Positions 36,355 through 45,506 of a stretch of DNA of 48,647 nucleotides are shown piece by piece (the stretch's first letter is position 1; each line of letters opens with the position of its first letter). A model generated the notes under the pieces. It did not search any database. It was not told where the DNA came from and saw only the letters and a program-made list of their open reading frames with translations. Origin of the DNA: Balneolaceae bacterium (lineage in GTDB: Bacteria; Bacteroidota; Rhodothermia; Balneolales; Cyclonatronaceae); the NCBI GenBank assembly GCA_007694035.1, contig RECM01000156.1, forward strand, positions 1-48,647, in the 5' to 3' direction. The translations under genes were made by a program, and so were the position numbers.

Positions 36355-38367
36355 TCAGTTAGCTGCCGGTATTTTCAGCTGCTGACCGACATATATGGTA
36401 TTGTTTCTGAGATTATTGATGCGCATCAGTTCGGCCACCGTTGTATTGTTGGCCCGGGCAATTTCATACAGATTGTCGTTTCTGCGCACAGTGTACGTTG
36501 TTACACTTCCGCTGCCTGTTGCTGAGGCTGTGACCGCAGGTGTACGCTGACCGGACCTGCGCTGTGCCATCAGGTTCCGCTTTTCGGCGGTATTCATGTT
36601 ATCGATCGCAGCATATTCAGCCAGTCTTGCTGCGGGCACGTATATGGTGAGGCGCTGGCCGGCGCGAATAAGATTGCCAATGTTATTCCATGACCGGATT
36701 TGCCAGGCCTGCGTATCATACCATTCGGCGATATGGCCTATGGTATCTCCCCTCTTAACCGTATAACTGAGGCGAGCCGTATTGGCCGGTGCCGGGGAAC
36801 TGGCAGAGGGCTGTGCAGAAGAACCTGCTGAAGCAGTGATTGTTCGAGCCTGGCGTGCCCTCGACGGGCTGTCGGCCTGAATGGCAACATTGGATCCGCC
36901 CGGAACTGGTATAATGATTTCCTGGCCCGGATGAATTGTAGTAGAAAGTCTCTCATTGGCTGCGTAAAGCGCCTGCACGGTGGTACTGTAGCGGCTGGCA
37001 ATGCGGCCAAGGGTCTCACCGCTCGACACGGTGTGAATAACAAGTGTCTGGCGGGCCGACTCCGGCATGTCTCGGTATGCAGCCAGGAATTCAGCACGCT
37101 TGCCTTTGGGGATTTTCAGAGGGTAGGGTTTTGCACCCGGAGGTGTAGCCCAGCGAAGCAGTTCAGGGTTGTAACTACGAAGCTCATCGGGCGTAATGCC
37201 GGCAAAATCAGCAAGCACTCTGAGGTCGACGGAGCCCCGAATCTCGACCACCTCATATGAGTAGGGTTCGGTATCCGGAATTTCATAAAAACCGAACTCA
37301 CCCGGATTCATGGCAACAATTGTGGCAGCAATATACCCGGGAACATAGCCGCGCGTTTCCCGCGGCAAATGCGGGTATATCTCCCAGTAATCGGTACTGC
37401 CGTTTGAATTGGTAATCGCCCTTCTCATACCGCGTGTGCTCACATTATAGTTGGCCAGCGACATATGCCAGTCGTTCCACCGGTCGTTCAGATCGCGCAG
37501 GTGCCTCGCCGCAGCACGTGTGGATTTTTCCGGGTCACGGCGCTCATCAATCCACCAGTTTACTTCAAGCCCATAGGCCGATCCGGTAGCCTGCATAAAC
37601 TGCCAGAGGCCTACGGCCCGGGCGTGACTGCGGGCTGTGGGAACAAGACCGCTCTCAATCATGGAGAGGTGAATGAGTTCCTCGGGTACCCCCTCCTCCT
37701 TGAAAATCCTGCGCATCATCGGAAAATAGTACTTCGATCGCTCCAGCCAGCGCTGCATGATCTCGGGCCGGCGCTGAGTAAGGTATTGAATGTGGTTGTT
37801 AACCTGCTGGTTGATGATCAGTGGTACTTCTGTTCTTTTCACAACCAGATCAGCCGGCAGCGAAAAATAGGATCCGTCGAACCATTCATCATTGGCGGAA
37901 AACATCTCATGCTGTATGGCAAATATGTCGCCCTCAGCTTCAAGTACAGGCCCCGAAATTCCGTAAAAATCCTGATACTCGGCCATCACGGTGCGGTACA
38001 CCTCATTGAAACGCCGGTCAGTTAAAGATTCAGGATAATCATCCATCAGGCCCTGCAGTGAAATAATGGCCTCGTTTATCCGCTCTTCAGCTACAAGCAT
38101 GTTGTCGGCTACCTGGGCTTCCATGGCAGAGATGCCAATCCGGTACACCTCAATAACACGCCTTACAAATGCTTTGTCGACCGGGGGGGCATCTTTTTGG
38201 ACTTCAGCCGTGTATCTTTTTAAAGGTTCACGTTCCTGAACCGGGCTCATATAGGGCAATTCCAGTTTCGGCATTGGTACACGCTCGATCTGCGGGCGGT
38301 CCTGGGCAAAAACCGCCGTCGCGGCCACCATGAATAAAATGAAGAAACTGAATCCTTTTAAAGGCAT
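36355..38367 (-). CDS. LysM-containing lytic transglycosylase (MltD-like)
   Basis: A 670-residue secreted muramidase. After a signal peptide (FILFMVAATAVFA) there is a helical N-terminal region and an SLT domain at about residues 210-330 with catalytic Glu in HLSMIESGLVP, the block HARAVGLWQFMQATGSAYGL and LANYNVSTRGM. Three LysM modules follow (about 448-492, 537-580 and 626-669; for example HTVSSGETLGRIASRYSTT, YTVKRGDTIGHIAEWYDTQ), separated by Ser/Ala/Pro-rich linkers, and anchor it to peptidoglycan. It cleaves glycan strands to 1,6-anhydro-muropeptides. It leads the nine-gene minus-strand run. Confidence 0.93.
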   Translation of the reverse strand: MPLKGFSFFILFMVAATAVFAQDRPQIERVPMPKLELPYMSPVQEREPLKRYTAEVQKDAPPVDKAFVRRVIEVYRIGISAMEAQVADNMLVAEERINEAIISLQGLMDDYPESLTDRRFNEVYRTVMAEYQDFYGISGPVLEAEGDIFAIQHEMFSANDEWFDGSYFSLPADLVVKRTEVPLIINQQVNNHIQYLTQRRPEIMQRWLERSKYYFPMMRRIFKEEGVPEELIHLSMIESGLVPTARSHARAVGLWQFMQATGSAYGLEVNWWIDERRDPEKSTRAAARHLRDLNDRWNDWHMSLANYNVSTRGMRRAITNSNGSTDYWEIYPHLPRETRGYVPGYIAATIVAMNPGEFGFYEIPDTEPYSYEVVEIRGSVDLRVLADFAGITPDELRSYNPELLRWATPPGAKPYPLKIPKGKRAEFLAAYRDMPESARQTLVIHTVSSGETLGRIASRYSTTVQALYAANERLSTTIHPGQEIIIPVPGGSNVAIQADSPSRARQARTITASAGSSAQPSASSPAPANTARLSYTVKRGDTIGHIAEWYDTQAWQIRSWNNIGNLIRAGQRLTIYVPAARLAEYAAIDNMNTAEKRNLMAQRRSGQRTPAVTASATGSGSVTTYTVRRNDNLYEIARANNTTVAELMRINNLRNNTIYVGQQLKIPAAN

Positions 38368-38396
38368 ATCGTGATTAATTTGAGGTTGAACTGGAC

Positions 38397-38414
38397 TTTA
38401 ATGACTGCATTAAA
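38397..38414. repeat. Dyad TTTAATG-N4-CATTAAA near the transglycosylase start
   Basis: Perfect 7-bp arms (38397-38403 and 38408-38414) separated by ACTG, about 30 bp ahead of the transglycosylase start on the minus strand. It is a candidate operator near the operon promoter. Confidence 0.4.
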
Positions 38415-38510
38415 ATAAAAAAATATTTCGAACAGTCTGCGACGTGCACGATTTAATACCGGGTTTAACGCTCTTAAGGTCGTTATCATACCTGACACAT
38501 CAAAAATAAC

Positions 38511-38526
38511 TTTCAGGTTCCTGAAA
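38511..38526. repeat. Dyad TTTCAGG-TT-CCTGAAA
   Basis: Perfect 7-bp arms with a 2-bp spacer, in the middle of the divergent intergenic region. The short spacer makes a hairpin poor, so a dimeric repressor site is more likely than a transcript structure. Confidence 0.4.
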
Positions 38527-38708
38527 ATATGGCTTCTTCATATCAGGATCTTGCCGGAATCAGGCCCTTAATAGCCCCGGAAACGACCCTGACCATGTTT
38601 ATTCTGCATGGGTTAAGCCTTTCGCAACAACACTTCCGCAAAAAAGCATGTGAAAATGAGCAGCTGTTACATGTTTGGTTATATGTGCGTTTTATGTAAA
38701 TTGTTTGA

Positions 38709-39815
38709 ATGAACCCAAACATCAGAGGAAGAGGATCCGCCGACAATCCGGCCAACCGGTTCGACCGGCTGTATGTAGATAACAGTTTTTTTGAAGACTT
38801 TGATTCCGTTTCCGGTAAAGGGATGACTGGTGAATCTCCCCAGGCAGATCGGCCGGAAACCTGTTTCTACAGGGACCACAGCAAAACGGTGATGTCACGC
38901 AACCAGAGTCCCGACATACCTTTCGACTACTCCGTTAACCCGTACCGAGGCTGTGAACACGGCTGCATCTACTGCTATGCCCGCCCCACACATGAATACC
39001 TTGGTTTTTCGGCCGGTCTCGACTTTGAAACCCGCATCATGGTCAAACCCGACGCACCGGAGCTTCTGGCACGCGAACTGTCACGGCCGGGATGGGTGCC
39101 CCAGTCGGTCTGCCTGAGCGGCAATACCGATTGCTACCAGCCCGCCGAACGCCGACTGAAAATTACACGCAGATGTCTGGAGGTACTCCGGGATTTCAGA
39201 AACCCGGTCACTATCATCACCAAGAACCACCTTGTAACGCGCGACATCGACATACTCAGCGAAATGGCCGGCCTGAACCTGACAAGGGTGAGCATCAGCA
39301 TAACAAGCCTCGACCCTGACCTCACAGCCATACTTGAACCGCGTACATCACGGCCTCAGCGGCGGCTCGATGCGATACGGCAACTCAGCGAAGCCGGTAT
39401 TCCCACGGCAGTGATGACCGCTCCAATTATCCCCGCACTGAACGACCACGAAATGCCGGCCCTGCTCAAGGCTGCCCGTGAAGCAGGAGCCACAAGAGCA
39501 GGTTACACCATGCTCAGGCTACCTATGGCCGTAAGACCGCTGTTTACAGACTGGCTCGACAGGCACTACCCCGACCGGAAAGATAAAATCCTGAACCGGG
39601 TAAGGGATATGCGTGGCGGCAAGCTGAACCGGTCGGAATTCATGACCAGAATGAAGGGCGAGGGAAATTTTGCGGAGCAGATCAAATCAACGTTCCGTAT
39701 CCATACTGCGCGGCTGGGGTTCAATACCGAACGAACACAGGTAGATACCGGCCATTTCAGGATCCCTGCGGGCTACCGGAAAGACCGCCAGACAAATCTG
39801 TTCGACCCGGACTGA
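38709..39815 (+). CDS. PA0069-family radical SAM protein (SplB-like)
   Basis: A 368-residue protein with the radical SAM cluster motif CEHGCIYC (Cys82, Cys86, Cys89), preceded by YSVNPYRGCEHG and followed by TKNHLVTRDID. This subfamily resembles spore photoproduct lyase and is annotated as a DNA-repair-like photolyase, but its reaction has not been settled. The C-terminus is basic and ends with RQTNLFDPD. Start ATG at 38709 lacks a clear ribosome binding site. It is convergent with the small protein gene, 30 bp apart, with a hairpin between. Confidence 0.88.
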   Translation: MNPNIRGRGSADNPANRFDRLYVDNSFFEDFDSVSGKGMTGESPQADRPETCFYRDHSKTVMSRNQSPDIPFDYSVNPYRGCEHGCIYCYARPTHEYLGFSAGLDFETRIMVKPDAPELLARELSRPGWVPQSVCLSGNTDCYQPAERRLKITRRCLEVLRDFRNPVTIITKNHLVTRDIDILSEMAGLNLTRVSISITSLDPDLTAILEPRTSRPQRRLDAIRQLSEAGIPTAVMTAPIIPALNDHEMPALLKAAREAGATRAGYTMLRLPMAVRPLFTDWLDRHYPDRKDKILNRVRDMRGGKLNRSEFMTRMKGEGNFAEQIKSTFRIHTARLGFNTERTQVDTGHFRIPAGYRKDRQTNLFDPD

Positions 39816-39819
39816 CAGC

Positions 39820-39839
39820 ATCCTGGTTTAAACCGGGAT
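39820..39839. terminator. Hairpin between convergent genes
   Basis: ATCCTGGTTT and AAACCGGGAT pair over 10 bp with a single G-T wobble position, directly between the two convergent stops. There is no T-run in either direction, so termination is possible but unproven. Confidence 0.4.
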
Positions 39840-39845
39840 TAAGTA

Positions 39846-40145
39846 CTATTGCTGCCTGCTCAGAAGGCGATCGATAAGACTGGCCTTTCGCGGATCGATG
39901 TGGGTGCCAAAACTTATGATGATATAGCCCTTCACACCGTCTTTGGTTTCCAGAGCATAGATAGTTGACTCATCGCCGGGGTCGGTGCCCTGATCGAACT
40001 GCCAGGTTTCGACGATCTTCATGTTCGGCACTTCTTCACGCAGATCAAGCTTGCTGCAGTAAAAAGCGTCGTCGTCGGGTTCAAAAAGATTATTGTACCC
40101 CTTCATTTTCAGTTCTTCAACAGCTTCGGCCAAATCGGTATACAT
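39846..40145 (-). CDS. Small conserved protein, Bacteroidota type
   Basis: A 99-residue soluble protein without signal peptide. Motifs AVEELKMKGYNNLF, DDAFYCSKLDL and ALETKDGVKGYIIISFGTH resemble a small family common in Bacteroidota that databases often call 'phosphoribosylpyrophosphate synthetase'; it has none of the PRPP-binding features of that enzyme and the name is probably an old error. Function is unknown. The start is ATG. It stands between the convergent radical SAM gene and fabH, 116 bp from the latter. Confidence 0.7.
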   Translation of the reverse strand: MYTDLAEAVEELKMKGYNNLFEPDDDAFYCSKLDLREEVPNMKIVETWQFDQGTDPGDESTIYALETKDGVKGYIIISFGTHIDPRKASLIDRLLSRQQ

Positions 40146-40261
40146 TGGTTCAGAATTCGTTATAAAGGATACTTTCTACACACATAGTATAAAAAACAGG
40201 CGACAGATTAGCCAATCAGGTTTAGCCCCGGCTCATCTGTTTCCTTCAGAACGCAATCAGA

Positions 40262-41248
40262 TTATAGCTTAACCACTGCCCCGGCCCATGTGAGCCCGGC
40301 CCCGAACGCGATCATGGCAACCGTATCCCCTTTTTTAACCCTGCCCTGTTCAAACGCTTCGGTAAGCGCAATCGGTACAGAAGCGGCTGATGTGTTTCCG
40401 TAATTGTGCACGTTCACAAAAATACGGTCTTCCGGGAATGCTGTGAGCTTCGCTGCCGATTCAATTATGCGCGCGTTGGCCTGGTGCGGTATCAGCAGGT
40501 CGATGTCGTCGAAGGTCAGACCGGCTTCCGTAACAATTTGCTGTAGTGTATTCCCGATTACCGGTACCGCGAAACGGAAAACCTCGCGGCCGTTCATTTT
40601 GATATATACATCACGGTTGTCGATGGTTTCGTGGCTGGGCGGCAGGGCTGATCCACCCGAGGGATGGATGATATGCTGCGCCCCCGCCCCGTCGGAACCC
40701 ATCACGTGCGACAGCACCCCTGATCGCTCATCTGTTCGCTGCACAACTACCGCTGCAGCCCCGTCGCCGAACAGTACGCACGTATTCCGGTCTTCCCAAT
40801 CGAGCATACGGCTGATAATCTCCACTCCGATAACCAGTATGTTACGGTACCCGCCGGCCCTGATGAACCGATCGGCCATAATAAGTGAAGTCACGAAGCC
40901 GGTACAGCCAACCACCACCGTGAAGGCCCCGATTGTTGAAGCTCCAAGCATGTGCTGGATCTGGCTCGACACCGGTGGGGTAAGAAAGTCGGGGCTGGAA
41001 GTGGCCACTATGATCAGATCGAGATCGGATGGACCGATGCCGGCAACATTCATAGCGGCCCGGCTGGCACCTACAGCGAGTGTGGAGCAGTGTTCGTCGT
41101 CGCTCACAATATGGCGCTGGCGGATTCCGGTTCGTTCGGTGATCCATTCATCGCTGGTATCCACCTTTTTTTCAAGGTCTGCATTGGTCACAATATTCCG
41201 GGGAAGTGCTTTGCCGTAGCCGATTATACGTCCGTAGTAATTATTCAT
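40262..41248 (-). CDS. fabH: 3-oxoacyl-ACP synthase III
   Basis: A 328-residue condensing enzyme that starts fatty-acid synthesis by joining acetyl-CoA (or branched acyl-CoA) to malonyl-ACP. The catalytic triad is Cys115 (VVVGCTGFVTS), His in LIPHQANARI and Asn in HNYGNTSAAS. The nucleophile context is GCTGF where many FabH have ACAGF; the triad itself is intact. The acyl-carrier-binding region and N-terminal GYGKALPRNIVTN are typical. The start is ATG. No other fab gene is in the window, so it stands alone, as in many bacteria with several FabH copies. Confidence 0.93.
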   Translation of the reverse strand: MNNYYGRIIGYGKALPRNIVTNADLEKKVDTSDEWITERTGIRQRHIVSDDEHCSTLAVGASRAAMNVAGIGPSDLDLIIVATSSPDFLTPPVSSQIQHMLGASTIGAFTVVVGCTGFVTSLIMADRFIRAGGYRNILVIGVEIISRMLDWEDRNTCVLFGDGAAAVVVQRTDERSGVLSHVMGSDGAGAQHIIHPSGGSALPPSHETIDNRDVYIKMNGREVFRFAVPVIGNTLQQIVTEAGLTFDDIDLLIPHQANARIIESAAKLTAFPEDRIFVNVHNYGNTSAASVPIALTEAFEQGRVKKGDTVAMIAFGAGLTWAGAVVKL

Positions 41249-41415
41249 GATCAGATGGTATATTTTTGGAATAAAGGTAGCTTATTTACACTTAACCGAA
41301 AAACAACGGCACCACCGTTCTTTGATTTTTAAAAATGATATCTTAAACCATTAATTTTCATGCTATTTAAAGCAAATGAAAACCTGCCTGTTCAGGGTGA
41401 TGAACAAATAATACC

Positions 41416-41420
41416 GGAGG
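41416..41420 (+). promoter_or_regulatory. GGAGG ribosome binding site of the lipid kinase gene
   Basis: GGAGG six bases ahead of the ATG at 41427, one of the few clear Shine-Dalgarno sites in this window; it fixes the start. Confidence 0.7.
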
Positions 41421-41426
41421 TGAACC

Positions 41427-42350
41427 ATGCCTGAGCCTGGTTCCGGCTGGTACATTATTGCCAATCCTGTGTCAGGGGGCGGGCGTGGAAGCAGTACGAT
41501 AGCCAGCCTTGAGCGCGTGCTTACAAACCTCGGAATCGGATTTGAGATTACATTTACTGAGGCGACCGGGCATGCCATTGAGCTTGCGCGAACCGCAACT
41601 TTCAATGGATACAAAAAGATAGCGATAGCCGGAGGCGACGGTACCTGCAACGAGGTGGTGAACGGGGTATTGGCCGCGAATGATTACAAACCTGTCAATA
41701 CCGAGTTTGCTGTGATATCGAGCGGGCGTGGTAACGACTGGATAAGAACGCACGGTATCCATACCGACATCTCCAGGGCCGCAGCCCTTCTGCGTTTCGG
41801 CAAATCAGTGCGGCACGATGCAGGCCTTGTTGAATTTCAGAAAGACGGGAAACCGGAAAAACGTGCCTTCATAAACATGTCGGGTATGGCCATCGCCGCC
41901 GATACGCTCGAGCGCTCCGGACGGTTCAGGCGGCAGAACAAACTGGTGTACCTGAATGCCCTTATACGGGTGTTACTGCGGTACAAATCACCTGTAATCC
42001 GGTTCCGGATCAACGGAGAAGAGCACGAAAAGCAGGTACTGGTGATTATTACGGCAAACTGCCGCTATGCCGGCAGTGGCATGCTGCTGGCGCCAAAGGC
42101 CGATCCCGGCGATGGATTGCTCGATTTCACCGTTATCGACAGCATGTCGTTCATGCAGGTTGCAGGGCAGATTCCCAAACTGTTCAGGGGAGGCCTGGAA
42201 AACCACCCCTCGGTTCATCTGCACAGGGGGAACCGTTTTGAGGCGTCATCCGAAAACCCTGTACTTATCGAGGCAGACGGTGAACTGCTTGGTACCACAC
42301 CCTGTTCCTATTCCATAATCCCCGGAGCTTTTTTGCTTCGGGTACCCTGA
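41427..42350 (+). CDS. Diacylglycerol/lipid kinase family protein (YegS-like)
   Basis: A 307-residue soluble kinase of the DAGK catalytic family. Motifs are IIANPVSGGGRGS, the nucleotide-binding loop GGDGTCNEVVNG (69-80) and SSGRGNDWIRT, the equivalent of GTxND. The C-terminal half has GSGMLLAPKADPGDGLLDFTVI and the final EADGELLGTTP block. Members phosphorylate diacylglycerol, sphingoid bases or related lipids; the substrate here is unknown. Start ATG has a good ribosome binding site. It is divergent from fabH by 178 bp and convergent with the propeller gene. Confidence 0.92.
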   Translation: MPEPGSGWYIIANPVSGGGRGSSTIASLERVLTNLGIGFEITFTEATGHAIELARTATFNGYKKIAIAGGDGTCNEVVNGVLAANDYKPVNTEFAVISSGRGNDWIRTHGIHTDISRAAALLRFGKSVRHDAGLVEFQKDGKPEKRAFINMSGMAIAADTLERSGRFRRQNKLVYLNALIRVLLRYKSPVIRFRINGEEHEKQVLVIITANCRYAGSGMLLAPKADPGDGLLDFTVIDSMSFMQVAGQIPKLFRGGLENHPSVHLHRGNRFEASSENPVLIEADGELLGTTPCSYSIIPGAFLLRVP

Positions 42351-42383
42351 TTATAACGGCATATTAACAGCCTGATGTGCAGC

Positions 42384-43268
42384 TCAGTGATCAGCTACAA
42401 TAGCAATCCGGTTGCCAGAAGGTGATACCGCCAATCGGGTGATGTTGCGAACACCCGATTTCGAAAGGTCGGCTATTTTCGTCCAGCCTTCGCTTCCCAT
42501 GGGATCCCACTCGTAAATGATGGACCGGCGGGCCATGATCAGCGAGCCGTAGGCTGTCCAAGCGAAATCCTCCGAGCCGGGTACGGCAAGAATCATGCTT
42601 TCAATCCCCCGATTGTCGGGATCGTACATCCTGATCATCCAGTTATCAGGATCGCTTTTGTCGATCCAGGCCACCTTGCTGCTGCCAGGCATCACCTGAA
42701 GAGACCGGCCAATGTTTTCGGTCACCGTTCGGATGAGGCCCGTTCTTACATCGGCAACCCTGAGTGTAGGAGGATCTCCGAGAACAAATAGGGCTACCCG
42801 GGTTGAATCGAGCCAGCTGTAGTAACCGACCGGTTCCACCCTCTCCAGAAGCGGCTGAAACGGTTCCCCATCAAGGGAATATAACCATAGCCTTTGTGTG
42901 CCGTCTTCCTCCACCACTACGGCCGAGTAGCCCGAGTTATCAGGTGTCCAGCCGGGCGAATATTCACTCACCTCAGTTGCTGTAACCTGTAGGATTTCGC
43001 CGGTCGTGAAGTCATGACGATAGATATCGGTCTGCCCCTGCAGCATCGAATTGTATAGCAGGTACCGCCCGCCGCGTGAGAAAGCGGGCTGATTGTCATA
43101 TCCATTCCGGCGGGTCAGATTGGTAACATTGGTTATCTGATGATAGTTATCTACCAGGCGTATATCGGCAACGTAAATATCGGTTGATGGCACTTCCTGG
43201 CGTAACTCTGCCAGAGCACTTATCAGTAACAGGGCTATCACTGCAGAAATCCGGATATATTTCGTCAT
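42384..43268 (-). CDS. Periplasmic TolB-like beta-propeller protein
   Basis: A 294-residue secreted protein with a signal sequence (ISAVIALLLISALAELRQ). The rest is propeller-like repeats with PD40-type motifs (NQPAFSRGGRYLLYNSM, YSPGWTPDNSGYSAVV, LAVSPSGNRIAIVADH). No catalytic domain is attached, in contrast to the large protein at 2051. It may bind a ligand or protein in the periplasm; no specific function is known. It starts 10 bp after the threonine aldolase stop and is probably in the same operon, though I see no functional link. Confidence 0.8.
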   Translation of the reverse strand: MTKYIRISAVIALLLISALAELRQEVPSTDIYVADIRLVDNYHQITNVTNLTRRNGYDNQPAFSRGGRYLLYNSMLQGQTDIYRHDFTTGEILQVTATEVSEYSPGWTPDNSGYSAVVVEEDGTQRLWLYSLDGEPFQPLLERVEPVGYYSWLDSTRVALFVLGDPPTLRVADVRTGLIRTVTENIGRSLQVMPGSSKVAWIDKSDPDNWMIRMYDPDNRGIESMILAVPGSEDFAWTAYGSLIMARRSIIYEWDPMGSEGWTKIADLSKSGVRNITRLAVSPSGNRIAIVADH

Positions 43269-43278
43269 TACAGGTCTC

Positions 43279-44304
43279 TCATGTTTTGTTGCTGATCATT
43301 CCGAGCACCTCGACAGTTTTTTCGAGATCCTCGTCGGTAATTTGATGATGAAAAACCGCACGGATACAACGTGGGCCGAATGGCACCATGGCCACGCCTG
43401 CGCCCTTCAGTTTTTCCAGCACGGCTGATGCATCCTCATAAATCGTATCGAAGATAACGATGTTGGTCTGAACACTGTCCAGGCGTATGTCGAAGGCTGC
43501 CATCCCCGCAATTTCACGGGCCAGGGTCTGCGCCCGGCGGTGGTCATGTTCGAGTCCGGCATAGTGATGATCGAGGGCGTAACCGGCAGCAGCTGCAAGA
43601 AGCCCGGCCTGGCGCATTCCGCCCCCGAGTACCTTGCGCATTCGCCTGGCCCTGCGTATCAGATCCTTATCGCCAAGAAGCACCGAGCCAACCGGTGCGC
43701 CAAGGCCTTTGCTGAAACAGACCGAAATGGTGTCAGCGATCCCACCGAAGAATCCGGCCTTAATGCCCGTCGCTACCATCGCGTTCCATATCCGTGCGCC
43801 GTCGAGGTGTACCCCAAGGCTGTGCCGAAGGGCAAGATCCCGGATAGCTGTAAGATTTTCAGCCGTGTAACAGGCACCACCTCCCCTGTTTGTGGTGTTT
43901 TCGAGACCGATTACCCGCGTATGCGGATCCCAGTCGTTCCTCGTACGAATAGCAGGTTCAATCAGTTCCGGTGTGAGAATTCCATTTGGGCCCTGCAAAG
44001 GCCGAAGCTGTACTCCCGACAAAAATGCGCAACCACCCGCCTCGTAATTGAATATATGGGCCGACTCGTCGGTGATGATTTCGTCGCAGGGTTGGGTAAG
44101 CATAAACAGGCCGAGCTGATTGCCCATAGTTCCGCTTGGGACGAACAGACCTGCCTGCTTGCCGAACATGGTGGCAACACGCTCCTCGAACGCGTTGAGG
44201 GTAGGATCTTCCCCGAACACATCATCGCCCAACGGGGCTTCTGTCATCGCCTTCAGCATACCCGGTGTCGGCCGGGTTACCGTATCACTGCGGAGATCTA
44301 TCAT
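43279..44304 (-). CDS. ltaE: Low-specificity L-threonine aldolase
   Basis: A 341-residue PLP enzyme of the beta-eliminating lyase fold that cleaves L-threonine or allo-threonine to glycine and acetaldehyde. Signatures are [37 protein letters not shown] and [11 protein letters not shown]; the PLP-binding Lys is Lys199 in [16 protein letters not shown]. It is cytoplasmic and of normal length. The start is ATG. The upstream 347 bp to the end of the dehydrogenase gene contain no gene and probably its promoter. Confidence 0.95.
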   Translation of the reverse strand: MIDLRSDTVTRPTPGMLKAMTEAPLGDDVFGEDPTLNAFEERVATMFGKQAGLFVPSGTMGNQLGLFMLTQPCDEIITDESAHIFNYEAGGCAFLSGVQLRPLQGPNGILTPELIEPAIRTRNDWDPHTRVIGLENTTNRGGGACYTAENLTAIRDLALRHSLGVHLDGARIWNAMVATGIKAGFFGGIADTISVCFSKGLGAPVGSVLLGDKDLIRRARRMRKVLGGGMRQAGLLAAAAGYALDHHYAGLEHDHRRAQTLAREIAGMAAFDIRLDSVQTNIVIFDTIYEDASAVLEKLKGAGVAMVPFGPRCIRAVFHHQITDEDLEKTVEVLGMISNKT

Positions 44305-44651
44305 CTGTTTTCTTCGTGTTTTTATGATTCAATTTATTGTGGTTCAGTTTTTTGGGGCCGGAAAAGATTCTCCGAAATCTCCGGAATTCACAGCCATTGA
44401 TTCTCAAATTATCAGGCCCGTTCAGTGATAGTGTGACGAGTAAATTTATCCGGTTGTATACCCGGAATACAGGGCGTTGTCTTTGCTGATACAGGCCGCG
44501 CAATATGATCTAAAACTATTCTTGTTGAGTATTGTTAAGATATTGACCATCAATTAATAATAATTATTAAATGAGAAAAATTCCAAATAGGGATTCTACG
44601 GCCTGAAGCGAATTTGACTGCGCGTTTTATTCTGCGGAATATTGCGTGCAA
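44305..44651. other. Intergenic region upstream of threonine aldolase
   Basis: No gene recognised in 347 bp. It contains an AT-rich perfect palindrome (44554-44570, TTAATAAT-A-ATTATTAA) that may be a regulator site or chance. No terminator for the dehydrogenase gene was obvious. Confidence 0.5.
44554..44570. repeat. 17-bp AT-rich palindrome
   Basis: TTAATAAT, one A, then ATTATTAA: perfect 8-bp arms. It lies just beyond the stop of the dehydrogenase gene and about 250 bp before the aldolase start. Low complexity lowers its significance. Confidence 0.3.
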
Positions 44652-45506
44652 TCAGGCTGTTGTATAAAACCCCTGTCCGGTTTTATCGCCCAGCTTGCCG
44701 GCATCCACCATCTTCACCAGCAGCGGACAGGGCCTGTATTTCGGGTCCCTGAATCCCTCATAGAGAACATTCAGGATGTCGAGACATACATCCAGGCCAA
44801 TAAAATCGGCCAGGCGCAGCGGGCCCATAGGGTGGGCCATTCCCAGTTTCATTACATTATCGATATTCTCAGGAGTACCAACACCTTCATGAACGCAGAA
44901 TATGGCTTCGTTGATCATGGGCATGAGAACCCGGTTGGAGACAAATCCCGGGTAATCGTTTACGGGGACTGGTTCCTTGCCAAGTTTTTTCGACATCTCC
45001 ACTACGGCGTCGTTAACTTCGTCGAGTGTATCGAGCCCGCGCACAACCTCAACCAGTTTCATTACCGGTACCGGATTGAAAAAGTGCATACCGATCACAC
45101 GGCCGGCCCTGCCGGTAACCGCGCCCAGCTTGGTAATGCTTATGGATGATGTGTTTGAGGCCAGGATACATCCTGCCGGGGCGTTGAGATCGAGCTGGCG
45201 GAATATTTTTTCCTTCAGCTCGAAATTTTCATTTACCGCTTCAACCACCAGGTCTGCGTCTTTCACGGCTTCGTCAAGATCCGTTGCAGTAGTGATGCGG
45301 CCAAGTGTTTCATTCTTACTATTTTCGGTGATTTTCTCTTTGCTCACCATCCGGGCCAGGTTTTTATTGATGATGCCCATACCGCGGTCGAGTGCCTCAC
45401 GGCTCACATCCACCATGGTAACACTAAAACCGGACTGTGCCATCACATGGGTAATCCCGTTTCCCATGGTGCCGGCACCGATAACGACTGTTTTTATAAT
45501 TTCCAT
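44652..45506 (-). CDS. 3-hydroxybutyryl-CoA dehydrogenase
   Basis: A 284-residue NAD(P)-dependent enzyme that interconverts 3-hydroxyacyl-CoA and 3-oxoacyl-CoA. The N-terminal Rossmann motif is VVIGAGTMGNGITHVMAQSG; the catalytic His is in IGMHFFNPVPVMKLVEVV; the helical C-terminal domain has YPGFVSNRVLMPMINEAI and GMAHPMGPLRLADFIGLDV. Length and motifs match short-chain (Hbd/FadB2-like) enzymes for butyrate-type or beta-oxidation metabolism. A GGAG motif 5 bases ahead supports the ATG start. It lies 98 bp downstream of lysA without a visible functional link. Confidence 0.92.
   Translation of the reverse strand: MEIIKTVVIGAGTMGNGITHVMAQSGFSVTMVDVSREALDRGMGIINKNLARMVSKEKITENSKNETLGRITTATDLDEAVKDADLVVEAVNENFELKEKIFRQLDLNAPAGCILASNTSSISITKLGAVTGRAGRVIGMHFFNPVPVMKLVEVVRGLDTLDEVNDAVVEMSKKLGKEPVPVNDYPGFVSNRVLMPMINEAIFCVHEGVGTPENIDNVMKLGMAHPMGPLRLADFIGLDVCLDILNVLYEGFRDPKYRPCPLLVKMVDAGKLGDKTGQGFYTTA

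Larger units (their letters stand above)
38368..38708. other. Divergent promoter region between the transglycosylase and radical SAM genes
   Basis: No gene recognised in 341 bp. Two perfect 7-bp dyads are present (38397-38414 and 38511-38526). The region must drive both the long minus-strand envelope operon and the plus-strand radical SAM gene. No tRNA or riboswitch fold was recognised. Confidence 0.5.

Noticed and set aside
40404-41219. 271-residue plus-strand frame
   Set aside because: Antisense to fabH, Ser/Pro/Thr-rich low-information product, no family motifs.
43540-44400. 286-residue plus-strand frame
   Set aside because: Antisense to threonine aldolase; no family motifs.
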